A stretch of DNA of 6,904 bases from Chitinophagaceae bacterium (GTDB lineage: Bacteria; Bacteroidota; Bacteroidia; Chitinophagales; Chitinophagaceae), in assembly GCA_021738605.1 (NCBI GenBank), contig JAIPBY010000130.1, positions 1 to 6,904 on the forward strand, written 5' to 3'. The notes beneath the pieces were generated by a model. It searched no databases. It saw nothing but the letters and a program-made list of their open reading frames with translations, and was not told the origin of the DNA. The position numbers were made by a program, and so were the translations under genes. Positions 1 through 5,978 of the stretch are shown one piece after another; position 1 is the stretch's first letter; the number at the start of each line of letters is the position of its first letter.

Positions 1-260
1 TAGTAGTGTCAATTGCCAAGAATTTAAAGCTTGACTCCAAACCGATTTTGAGAGATTTGTCTGAAAAAATAAACTCAAAAGTTACAATTTTAAAAACTCG
101 AAGATGGAACAAACCTGAAAATGCAGGAAATTGGACTTTTGTAAATTGGATACAAGACACATTAAGCAACGGTATTTATAAAGGGGAAAACCTACATTCG
201 TTAGACTTTGAGAAGTTAGAATTTGAACCAATATGGGAAGTAATATACAGACAAAAATAG
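1..260 (+). CDS. C-terminal part of an unrecognised protein (5' truncated by window edge)
   Basis: The reading frame is open from the window edge to a TAG stop at 258-260. There is no in-frame stop upstream of a possible GTG at 6, so this is probably the 3' end of a longer gene rather than an 84-residue protein. The visible product is hydrophilic and rich in Lys, Asn, Trp and Glu. It has no signal peptide or membrane segment and ends in a mixed acidic/aromatic stretch (FEPIWEVIYRQK). I do not recognise a family. The base composition is AT-rich, like the phosphoesterase gene that follows and unlike the gene cluster on the right. Directly after the stop begins a long imperfect palindrome, an arrangement reminiscent of an integron cassette (ORF plus recombination site). 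That the frame is coding is likely but not certain, because codon content and uninterrupted length are the only evidence. Confidence 0.5.
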   Translation, partial: VVSIAKNLKLDSKPILRDLSEKINSKVTILKTRRWNKPENAGNWTFVNWIQDTLSNGIYKGENLHSLDFEKLEFEPIWEVIYRQK

Positions 261-262
261 AA

Positions 263-404
263 TGCCGAACCCACAACAGCCGTTTTGCAAAAGCGGGGGG
301 CAGTTCTTCGGTTGACAGTTTTTTCGTACTATTGAAGTGCGGCTTTTCAAATGAACAGTAGAGCTGAAAAGTACCGCCTTCGCTAAACCGCAAAAAACGT
401 TACC
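263..404 (+). repeat. Long imperfect palindrome, attC-like (cassette recombination site or Bacteroidota intergenic repeat)
   Basis: This non-coding stretch between two genes folds on itself in two blocks. Outer block: 282-296 (GTTTTGCAAAAGCGG) pairs with 374-388 (CCGCCTTCGCTAAAC) at 12 of 15 positions. It is flanked by G279-C391 and C280-G390, and farther out AAC 268-270 can face GTT 399-401. Inner block: TTTTC 321-325 pairs with GAAAA 366-370, and TACTATTGA 327-335 pairs with 352-360 at 7 of 9 positions, leaving unpaired bases at 361-364. Size, mismatched arms, an AAC...GTT boundary and a position just after one stop codon and just before the next start are all traits of integron attC sites. 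The end motifs (GCCGAAC, GTTACCT) fit the RYYYAAC/GTTRRRY consensus only partly. A non-integron repeat family is therefore equally possible. Confidence 0.45.
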
Positions 405-413
405 TCCAATTTT

Positions 414-419
414 AAGGAC
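414..419 (+). promoter_or_regulatory. Possible ribosome binding site of the phosphoesterase gene
   Basis: AAGGAC lies two bases ahead of the ATG at 422. It is purine-rich and Shine-Dalgarno-like but closer to the start than usual. It weakly supports the chosen ATG, which also gives a protein beginning with a well-formed twin-arginine signal. Confidence 0.35.
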
Positions 420-421
420 CC

Positions 422-1240
422 ATGACTTGGACACGAAGAAAACTCATTAAGACCGGACTCCTTGCCGGTACGGGCTTTATTCTCCTCGACTCCTTTTGGC
501 TTGAAAAATATTTTATCGAAACCAATGAATTTTGCCTTGGTAAAGCGACTGAAGACAACTTTGACTTAAAAGTTATTCAAATATCGGACCTTCATTTAAA
601 ATCTCTCAATGGACAACTAAAAACACTTGCAAGGAACATCAACGAACATAAACCTGATCTAGTGTTTTTTACAGGCGACTCAGTTGACGACAAGAAAAAT
701 CTTATCATTTTAAATCAGTTTCTTGACAAGTTGGACAAATCCATAAAAAAGTTCGCAATTCTTGGCAACTGGGAATACTGGGGCAGCCTGGACTTAGAAG
801 ATTTGCGTATGACATACGAGGTAAATAATTGCGAGCTTTTAATTAATAACTCCCGACAACTGACAATTAAAGACAAAACCATTTCCATTACAGGAATCGA
901 CGACTATTTGGGTGGTAAATCCGATATCGACATTGCCTTAAAGGATTTTAAGCAAAGCGACTATCACATAATTCTAAATCATTGCCCTGAGTATGGTGAC
1001 ATCATTTCAGAAAAATTGAAAGGTAAGGTTTCTTACGACTTTATGTTATCTGGCCATACTCACGGAGGACAAATAGATCTCTTTGGTTTTGTTCCTTTCA
1101 AACCTAAAGGCAGCGGCAAATATCTCAAAGGCTGGTATACTGACAAAAACATTTATGTTTCAAAGGGTATTGGGACAAGTATATTTCCTGCAAGATTCAT
1201 GGCCAGGGCAGAAATTGCGGTCTTTAAATTGCGGACATAA
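422..1240 (+). CDS. Tat-exported metallophosphoesterase, YkuE-like
   Basis: The 272-residue protein belongs to the calcineurin-like metallophosphoesterase superfamily and is close in layout to YkuE-type exported phosphoesterases. These bind two metal ions and hydrolyse phosphate esters; the substrate here cannot be told. Residues 4-10 (TRRKLIK) form a twin-arginine motif followed by a hydrophobic stretch (about 12-22), so the folded, metal-loaded enzyme should cross the inner membrane by Tat. The metal-binding motifs appear in order: D56 and H58 in ISDLHL, D86 in TGDSVDD, N116 in GNWEYW, H187 in LNHCPE, and H212/H214 in SGHTHGGQ. The third motif is normally GNH(D/E); here Trp replaces the His that usually assists catalysis. 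Length is normal and the gene looks intact. It sits alone, convergent with the glucan gene cluster, right after the attC-like palindrome, so it may be an acquired cassette gene. Confidence 0.88.
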   Translation: MTWTRRKLIKTGLLAGTGFILLDSFWLEKYFIETNEFCLGKATEDNFDLKVIQISDLHLKSLNGQLKTLARNINEHKPDLVFFTGDSVDDKKNLIILNQFLDKLDKSIKKFAILGNWEYWGSLDLEDLRMTYEVNNCELLINNSRQLTIKDKTISITGIDDYLGGKSDIDIALKDFKQSDYHIILNHCPEYGDIISEKLKGKVSYDFMLSGHTHGGQIDLFGFVPFKPKGSGKYLKGWYTDKNIYVSKGIGTSIFPARFMARAEIAVFKLRT

Positions 1241-1382
1241 AAACTATCTGTAAGTGTCCCTGTTTCGGTATCAATTTAGGAAATCGCTTGAAAGCATACC
1301 TCAAAGCTTCCGAAAATGAATAATAGGAAATCTTAGTAATTGGTCAAACAACCCAAATATCGCCCTAAATCATTCTAATACA

Positions 1383-1394
1383 CCCCCTTGGGGG
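1383..1394. repeat. Small GC hairpin in the convergent intergenic region
   Basis: CCCCC (1383-1387) and GGGGG (1390-1394) are separated by TT, so a stem of at least four C-G pairs with a CTTG loop can form in an otherwise AT-rich stretch. There is no adjacent T run, so it is not a classical terminator. It may be part of a larger termination region or of a dispersed C-rich/G-rich intergenic repeat. Confidence 0.3.
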
Positions 1395-1406
1395 CCACAC
1401 TCCTGC

Positions 1407-1438
1407 AAAAAGACAATTCTCAAACGGATTGTTTTTTT
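1407..1438. terminator. Possible bidirectional terminator between convergent genes
   Basis: AAAAAGACAAT (1407-1417) pairs with ATTGTTTTTTT (1428-1438) around a loop of about 10 bases. The core is ACAAT/ATTGT, with one G-T wobble on the plus strand that becomes a mismatch on the minus strand. The T run at 1432-1439 would follow the stem for plus-strand transcripts from the phosphoesterase gene. The A run at 1407-1411 gives U residues for minus-strand transcripts leaving the GH128 gene. The stem is AT-rich and therefore weak. Its position between two convergent stop codons is the best support. The rest of 1241-1495 shows no convincing ORF or RNA gene. Confidence 0.4.
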
Positions 1439-1495
1439 TGTTCCTGCTGCAGCTGATGCCCTTGTTACAAGATTTTTGGGGTTATAATATTTTGA

Positions 1496-2692
1496 TTAAT
1501 TGACTGGAATCGCATCTTGTATAATATTCCCACTAAAAACTTTTGTGGAACCAAGACTTTTCCAATACAAACCAGCATCGGTGAGATTGGTATTGCCAGT
1601 TACTCCAGGCACAGAATTGGGGAAGAAATACGAATAACGCTCGATGAAAGCGCTATTGTTCATCCACTCCGATGATAATTTCATAAAGTATTTATGAATG
1701 ACCTGCGAACTTCGGTTGATGTTTGCATTGTACTCTGTAACCCAAATGGGGTATCCAGGATATGCCTGGCGAACCCTTCCAATGTAAGCAACAAAGCGGC
1801 TGAAAACACGCTCAGCAGTGAGCGAATCAGTACCTGCATTGTTGTTTTGATTCCCCCAATCATACCAATGTACAGCCACATAGTCGATTCGCAATTGTTG
1901 AGCCTTTGCCTTGACCATAAAATTCGGCAGCCACTTGCCATCAACGATTGCCTCATCCTGTGTAACAACAGGGGAACCCAATCTAAGACCCGTCTTTTGC
2001 ATCAACTTGTATCGCTGAATTGCAGTATCAACAGGTACATTGGACTGCGAACTGTTGTCGGGCTCGTTGAATGATAAAAGATGGTCTATATCATTGCGTT
2101 CCAACAATAGTTTTACATTCTCATCATTACAAGTACCCTTGCCCCAGGTCATGGGAACAAACTGCTGATTTGGAAATGATGTTCGATTTATCCCCCAAGT
2201 ATAATGCCATTGAGCACCAAATGCCTGAACTGAAGGGTCACTTGTAGAGCATGTCCCCTTTTTCTCGGGGTTATTGATCTTCATGTAACGGATATAAGAA
2301 ATATTGTTGCGCAAACGGGAAGGCAAGTTAGCCTTGATAGAATTTTCGACGGCAACAAAAGATGCTGACGCCCCTGTACCATCAGGGTTTTCAGCAAAAA
2401 CGGCCATATAGCCTTTGGGTAAATAAAATGAAATGACCTTATCCTCAAAATTCTTGGGAATCGCTTTGATCATATTAGACCCTATGTTCATTGTACTATA
2501 TACAGAATCTGGATAAACTTCTATCCAGGGTGATTCTACTTTTTCAGCAGCAGAAAGCACGAGCAACTGGCTGGTATAATTGATCTGTGCAGTATTGCCA
2601 CCAGCGTTATTGTTTACCGGAGCGTTGGAACCTTTTTTACAAGCCATCATTGAAAAAGGCAGTATCAAAAATAGGGCGTGGAAATAACGCAT
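1496..2692 (-). CDS. GH128-type endo-beta-1,3-glucanase lipoprotein
   Basis: The 398-residue product has a lipoprotein signal ending in MMAC with acylated Cys18, then an Asn/Gly-rich linker (about 21-35). An N-terminal beta-rich region (about 36-140) follows, and the catalytic domain spans about 155-398. The catalytic part matches the Asl1-like glycosyl hydrolase fold (GH128, clan A TIM barrel). It shows YTWG (164-167), FVPMTWG (178-184), FNEPD (208-212) with E210 as likely acid/base, VHWYDWG (274-280), and WVTEYN (317-322) with E320 as likely nucleophile. GH128 enzymes cut beta-1,3-glucans, with laminarin-type and fungal-wall glucans as known substrates. The gene is last in the cluster, 61 bases after the GH16 gene, the largest gap in the operon. 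The residues after Cys18 (KKGSN) lack the acidic export signal seen in its lipoprotein neighbours. The family call is firm; bond specificity is inferred from family and context. Confidence 0.85.
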   Translation of the reverse strand: MRYFHALFLILPFSMMACKKGSNAPVNNNAGGNTAQINYTSQLLVLSAAEKVESPWIEVYPDSVYSTMNIGSNMIKAIPKNFEDKVISFYLPKGYMAVFAENPDGTGASASFVAVENSIKANLPSRLRNNISYIRYMKINNPEKKGTCSTSDPSVQAFGAQWHYTWGINRTSFPNQQFVPMTWGKGTCNDENVKLLLERNDIDHLLSFNEPDNSSQSNVPVDTAIQRYKLMQKTGLRLGSPVVTQDEAIVDGKWLPNFMVKAKAQQLRIDYVAVHWYDWGNQNNNAGTDSLTAERVFSRFVAYIGRVRQAYPGYPIWVTEYNANINRSSQVIHKYFMKLSSEWMNNSAFIERYSYFFPNSVPGVTGNTNLTDAGLYWKSLGSTKVFSGNIIQDAIPVN

Positions 2693-2697
2693 ACGTT

Positions 2698-2727
2698 AAA
2701 TTATAGGTATGAAAGAAAATTATAGGT
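2698..2727 (-). repeat. Two direct copies of ACCTATAATTT upstream of the GH128 gene
   Basis: The 11-base unit AAATTATAGGT (plus strand) occurs at 2698-2708 and 2717-2727, 19 bases apart start to start. This is within the 61-base gap between the GH16 stop and the GH128 start. On the transcribed strand each copy contains TATAATTT; the upstream copy runs into TAATTTTC, which resembles the Bacteroidota -7 element TAnnTTTG. No clear -33 TTTG is seen ahead of it. It may be a weak internal promoter, an operator, or a chance duplication. Confidence 0.3.
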
Positions 2728-2753
2728 GGTCAGTGCTCTACCTGCCTGTGTTT

Positions 2754-3644
2754 CTAATTTTTATGGGGATCTTTCTGGTAGACCCTCACATAGTCAATCT
2801 CAAATCTGTTTGGAAAGGGTGTTTGGGATGGATCTCCCCCATTCATGCCACCCATGGCAAGGTTGAGCAGCATATAATGTGGTTGACGAAAAGGATTAAA
2901 CCCAGACCCATCGCGGTTGTACAAGGAGTCCACATCTACCCTGTTCAAGAGTTGATCATCCACGAAAAGGGATATTTCATTTTCGGTCCAATTCATGCGC
3001 CATACATGAAACTTGCTGGCCCATGCCGCGCCACCAAGTGAATCGGTTGGGTATTTTTTCCCGTACCATTTTGCACTGTATCCATTGCTGTTCAGGCAGG
3101 CGATATTGGCCAACAATGAACCACGGTAATATTCCATGATGTCAATTTCCCCATTGGCAGGCCATCGTTTTGTGTCACCAAGTGTCCACCAGGCCGGCCA
3201 CATGCCTTTGCTGATATCAATGCGTCCGCGCATTTCAAAACGACCATATTGCCATGAAAACTTTTTTCTGGTATTCAAACTTGAGGAAGTGTACAAGATG
3301 TTCTTTCGGCTTTTTTTCCAATCGGCACTCCCCTCTTCATAAAGCGGATTGGGCCTGTTGTCCCTTCTGGCTTCAATCACCAACATCCCATTTTCACAAA
3401 TGGCATTATCCGTCTGGTACCATTGCAACTCATTGTTCCGCACAAAGCCTTTTTCATAAGACCACTTGCTGGTATCGGGTGCCCCATTGATGTTGAACTC
3501 ATCAGCCCAAATCAACTTGTATTCATTGTCCTTCGGATGAACAGGAGCAGTATTCTTTTGCGCGAATGAAATTGAAATGTAGAACAGAGGGGACAACAGC
3601 AATGATAAACGTTGAAGAAAAATCATCTGATGAATTGATTGCAT
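2754..3644 (-). CDS. GH16 laminarinase-type endo-beta-1,3-glucanase, secreted
   Basis: The 296-residue protein is a single-domain GH16 beta-jelly-roll enzyme of the bacterial laminarinase type. Residues 1-28 form a Sec signal peptide with probable cleavage after SFA and no lipobox Cys. The mature enzyme is therefore soluble, in the periplasm or exported. Family marks run in order: LIWADEFN (44-51), NNELQWYQTDNA (70-81), the WPAWW groove segment (149-153), GEIDIMEYY (165-173), and MLLNLAMGG (258-266). In the active-site motif E166 is the expected nucleophile, D168 the helper and E171 the acid/base. The ExDxxE spacing, with one extra residue, is the form found in laminarinases and not in kappa-carrageenase-independent plant XTH types (ExDxE). 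Length is typical with no appended carbohydrate-binding module. It lies 25 bases after the DUF1735 gene and is co-directional with it. Substrate is inferred as beta-1,3 or mixed-linkage glucan, supported by the GH128 neighbour. Confidence 0.93.
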   Translation of the reverse strand: MQSIHQMIFLQRLSLLLSPLFYISISFAQKNTAPVHPKDNEYKLIWADEFNINGAPDTSKWSYEKGFVRNNELQWYQTDNAICENGMLVIEARRDNRPNPLYEEGSADWKKSRKNILYTSSSLNTRKKFSWQYGRFEMRGRIDISKGMWPAWWTLGDTKRWPANGEIDIMEYYRGSLLANIACLNSNGYSAKWYGKKYPTDSLGGAAWASKFHVWRMNWTENEISLFVDDQLLNRVDVDSLYNRDGSGFNPFRQPHYMLLNLAMGGMNGGDPSQTPFPNRFEIDYVRVYQKDPHKN

Positions 3645-3669
3645 GTATGAAAGAATGAATTAAAAATTG

Positions 3670-4245
3670 CTATGGTATTTTGCTCACATCCACCACCACA
3701 ATCGCTGAACTCAATGCAGCATTCAGTTCGTATGTCCTAGCATTGGAAAACCCAATTGATACCAGCAAATATTTATTGCGATAGGGTGCAGACTTCAGCA
3801 ACGCATAATCAATGCTGAGCGTAAAGAATCCAGTGCGCTTTCCTTGGGCCACTTCAAGGTTGGAAGGAATGGTAAACATGCTTGTAGGCATGATGACATT
3901 CGTCGCAGGATCCAATAACTTGGCATTGAAAAGTTTCTGAATGGTGTCATTGTTTACTTTTATGTCAACACCATAGGCACCCATCCCAGGACCAGACAAA
4001 GAGGCCCCCATGGTGATGTTCAGTTTTCCTTTTGCCTTGTCAATGCTGTAGTTCCAGGTAGATGAATCGGTTCCTGTGGGAACAGGATACTGGTTGTTGG
4101 TACCGCCAGAACGAATCACGGACTGAGGCATATAAATCTTGGTAAAGCCATAGTCCATCTTGGCATCGTCTTTGGTGCAGCCAAAGAAAAACACCAATGC
4201 TGCAAGAATCATGGATCGCTGGATGAGAATATTCACTCTTTTCAT
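3670..4245 (-). CDS. DUF1735-type lipoprotein, likely surface glycan-binding accessory
   Basis: The 191-residue protein has a lipoprotein signal ending FFFGC with acylated Cys23, followed by TKDD. This Lys plus acidic pair resembles the Bacteroidota lipoprotein export signal that sends lipoproteins to the cell surface. The mature part reads like the DUF1735 (BT_3987-like N-terminal) beta-sandwich: KIYMPQS (37-42), an ITMGASLSGPG strand/turn (77-87), VDIKVNND (93-100), NVIMPTSMFTIPS (116-128), GKRTGFFTLSID (135-146) and YLLVSIGFSNA (159-169). Such proteins lie beside SusD genes and are thought to help bind glycan outside the cell. Here the domain stands alone without a C-terminal binding or enzyme module. 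The gene sits 33 bases after susD. The start follows an A-rich leader without Shine-Dalgarno; an in-frame ATG-TAA lies nine bases upstream. The family is assigned from pattern memory, so moderately sure. Confidence 0.72.
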   Translation of the reverse strand: MKRVNILIQRSMILAALVFFFGCTKDDAKMDYGFTKIYMPQSVIRSGGTNNQYPVPTGTDSSTWNYSIDKAKGKLNITMGASLSGPGMGAYGVDIKVNNDTIQKLFNAKLLDPATNVIMPTSMFTIPSNLEVAQGKRTGFFTLSIDYALLKSAPYRNKYLLVSIGFSNARTYELNAALSSAIVVVDVSKIP

Positions 4246-4278
4246 TTTTTACATTTTATCAATTGGAAGACATAAAAT

Positions 4279-5967
4279 CTACCAACCTGGATTCTGCCTG
4301 AGGATGCTGTTGGATTTGTTGATTTCAGACTGAGGTATCGGATAGAAATACATCCTGGACGAATTGAAAACCCTGTTCTCTATATTGGCTACAACATATA
4401 CAAATTTACCCGCAGCATTTTTTGTGATTTGCAAACCTTTCATGGGCTGATTCAATACATTTTCTGCATCTTTCCAACGGAGCAAATCCCAAAAACGATG
4501 ATTCTCAAATGCCAACTCCACTTGCTTTTCCCGTTTTAGTGCCAACCGAAATGCATTTTTATCTGCTGCAACTACCACAGGCATGCCAACATCGGGTCTT
4601 GCCCGAACCATGTTGATGGCCTGTCTTGCATTCATGCCATATCCATTGTTGTTATCTGGACCATAGGCTTCGTTCATGGCTTCGGCGAATGACAGCAAAA
4701 CCTCTGCATATCGGATCACCGGCCAATGATGAACCCTTGTTGTATTTTGTACCAGATTGAGTCCGTCATTTAAAAATTTCTTCAGATAATACCCTGTTCG
4801 GCTTGCGTTGAGGTTGCTCATCTTATCTGTTCCAGTTGGAGACTGATCAATCAACCTGCCATTCCAAGTGCTTCCATTGGTCACAACATTGAAGGAAAGC
4901 CTGGGATCACGGTTGACGAATGGATTTGCGGGGTCAGGAATACCCTTGTTCCCAAATGCTGATACCAGGTTTTCAGTGGGTGTGATACCACTGTTGCCAC
5001 CAGGCGTTGCGATCGGGTAATTGCTTTTTTCAATGGCATTGCCTGCAGCATAACGGATGGCCCAAATGGTTTCATTGCTGTTGATGGTATTGTTTTGCAG
5101 GAAATAATTGGCATAGCTGGCATCAAGTGTATATGCACCGGCACCTCTGGCAAGAACAATTACATCGTTGAATGCTGCTGCTGCCTTCTGCCATTTTACA
5201 AGATCACCAGCAGGATTGTGCAAAGGACTCGCTGCCAGCAACAATGCCCTTGCCTTGATGGCAAGTGCTGCCCCACGGGTAAGCCTACCGTCATTGTTTT
5301 GATAAGGGGATGTCTTCCAATTCACTTGCATGCTGTCCTTGAAACCATCAACCTCACTCACAATAAAATTGATAACCTCATCAAAACTGGCCCTGGGAAG
5401 ATCGGTATTGTCATTGATGGTAAATGTTTTTTTAACCAATGGAACTCCCCCATAGCGCTTTACCAATTCAAGGTAAAAATAGGCCCTCAAGGCATGTGCT
5501 TCTCCTCGGTACCAGGCCATGTTCAAGGTATCGTCCTTGTAGGTAAGTCTGCCTGTCGGAGATGTGGTATCCCTGTTTTTTGACAAAATGGTCTTGTAGT
5601 CTACAGAATTTTCCAAAAAATAATTTGCTGCGCGAATCCCTTGGTAATAACCCCCATAATAACTGTCTGGATTGTTGAATGGATTCAAGCTACCGTTATT
5701 AAAAAGACGCACATTTGCGCTAGGAGAAGTCTGAACGGCCTCATCAGAGGCTGGAGCGAAAAGATTGTTGTCGAGGATGGCAAAATCATTTCTCAAATAA
5801 ACATACGGTGCATTGGCAAACTGAATCAGCGTACTGAAGTTGGTGTTCAAGATATCTTGGGTTTGTGCAAGGTCTATTCTTGTGTCCAGAAATTCCTTGC
5901 TACAACCTGCAGTAACGGCGATCAGGAGTACGATGGATATTTGTAGGGTTATCTTTTTCAATATCAT
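4279..5967 (-). CDS. susD: SusD/RagB-family outer-membrane glycan-binding lipoprotein
   Basis: The 562-residue protein is a full-length SusD homologue. It forms the lid of the SusC transporter and binds glycan at the cell surface. A lipoprotein signal ends TAGC with acylated Cys22, followed by SKEFLDT, the usual SusD start. Helical TPR-like segments with family signatures follow: RGEAHALRAYFYLELVKRYG (154-173), RLTRGAALAIKARALLLAAS (228-247), NRDPRLSF (352-359), IRYAEVLLSFAEAMNEA (418-434) and ELAFENHRFWDLLRW (484-498). The C-terminus, MYFYPIPQSEIN then ILRQNPGW (539-562), is the diagnostic SusD ending. The gene follows the SusC gene by 11 bases, the tight coupling normal for the pair. Aromatic ligand-binding residues cannot be assigned without a structure-based alignment. 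Symbol is by family; the true ligand is presumably beta-1,3-glucan from the enzymes downstream rather than starch. Confidence 0.95.
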   Translation of the reverse strand: MILKKITLQISIVLLIAVTAGCSKEFLDTRIDLAQTQDILNTNFSTLIQFANAPYVYLRNDFAILDNNLFAPASDEAVQTSPSANVRLFNNGSLNPFNNPDSYYGGYYQGIRAANYFLENSVDYKTILSKNRDTTSPTGRLTYKDDTLNMAWYRGEAHALRAYFYLELVKRYGGVPLVKKTFTINDNTDLPRASFDEVINFIVSEVDGFKDSMQVNWKTSPYQNNDGRLTRGAALAIKARALLLAASPLHNPAGDLVKWQKAAAAFNDVIVLARGAGAYTLDASYANYFLQNNTINSNETIWAIRYAAGNAIEKSNYPIATPGGNSGITPTENLVSAFGNKGIPDPANPFVNRDPRLSFNVVTNGSTWNGRLIDQSPTGTDKMSNLNASRTGYYLKKFLNDGLNLVQNTTRVHHWPVIRYAEVLLSFAEAMNEAYGPDNNNGYGMNARQAINMVRARPDVGMPVVVAADKNAFRLALKREKQVELAFENHRFWDLLRWKDAENVLNQPMKGLQITKNAAGKFVYVVANIENRVFNSSRMYFYPIPQSEINKSNSILRQNPGW

Positions 5968-5978
5968 GGTGATTGCAT

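Noticed and set aside
82..434. Minus-strand ORFs overlapping the first gene and the palindrome
   Set aside because: They lie antisense to a better plus-strand frame and run through the folded repeat. The products show no recognisable motif and the composition reflects the palindrome.
1466..1521. Inverted repeat TACAAGAT (1466-1473) / ATCTTGTA (1514-1521) and repeated TATAATATT at the end of the GH128 gene
   Set aside because: Eight-base AT-rich arms 40 bases apart are expected by chance here. There is no T run after the stem and the right arm lies within coding sequence.
1694..2074. Plus-strand ORF of 126 codons
   Set aside because: Fully antisense within the GH128 catalytic domain, whose active-site motifs are intact in the other frame.
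2709..3041. Plus-strand ORF of 110 codons starting in the GH16-GH128 gap
   Set aside because: Almost wholly antisense to the GH16 C-terminal half. The hydrophobic start is a by-product of the intergenic sequence and no family motif is present.
5095..5583. Plus-strand ORF of 162 codons
   Set aside because: Antisense to the SusD core, where family signatures are continuous; the Cys-rich translation is typical of a shadow frame.
5641..5946. Plus-strand ORF of 101 codons
   Set aside because: Antisense to the SusD N-terminus and lipoprotein signal, which are clearly the real product.
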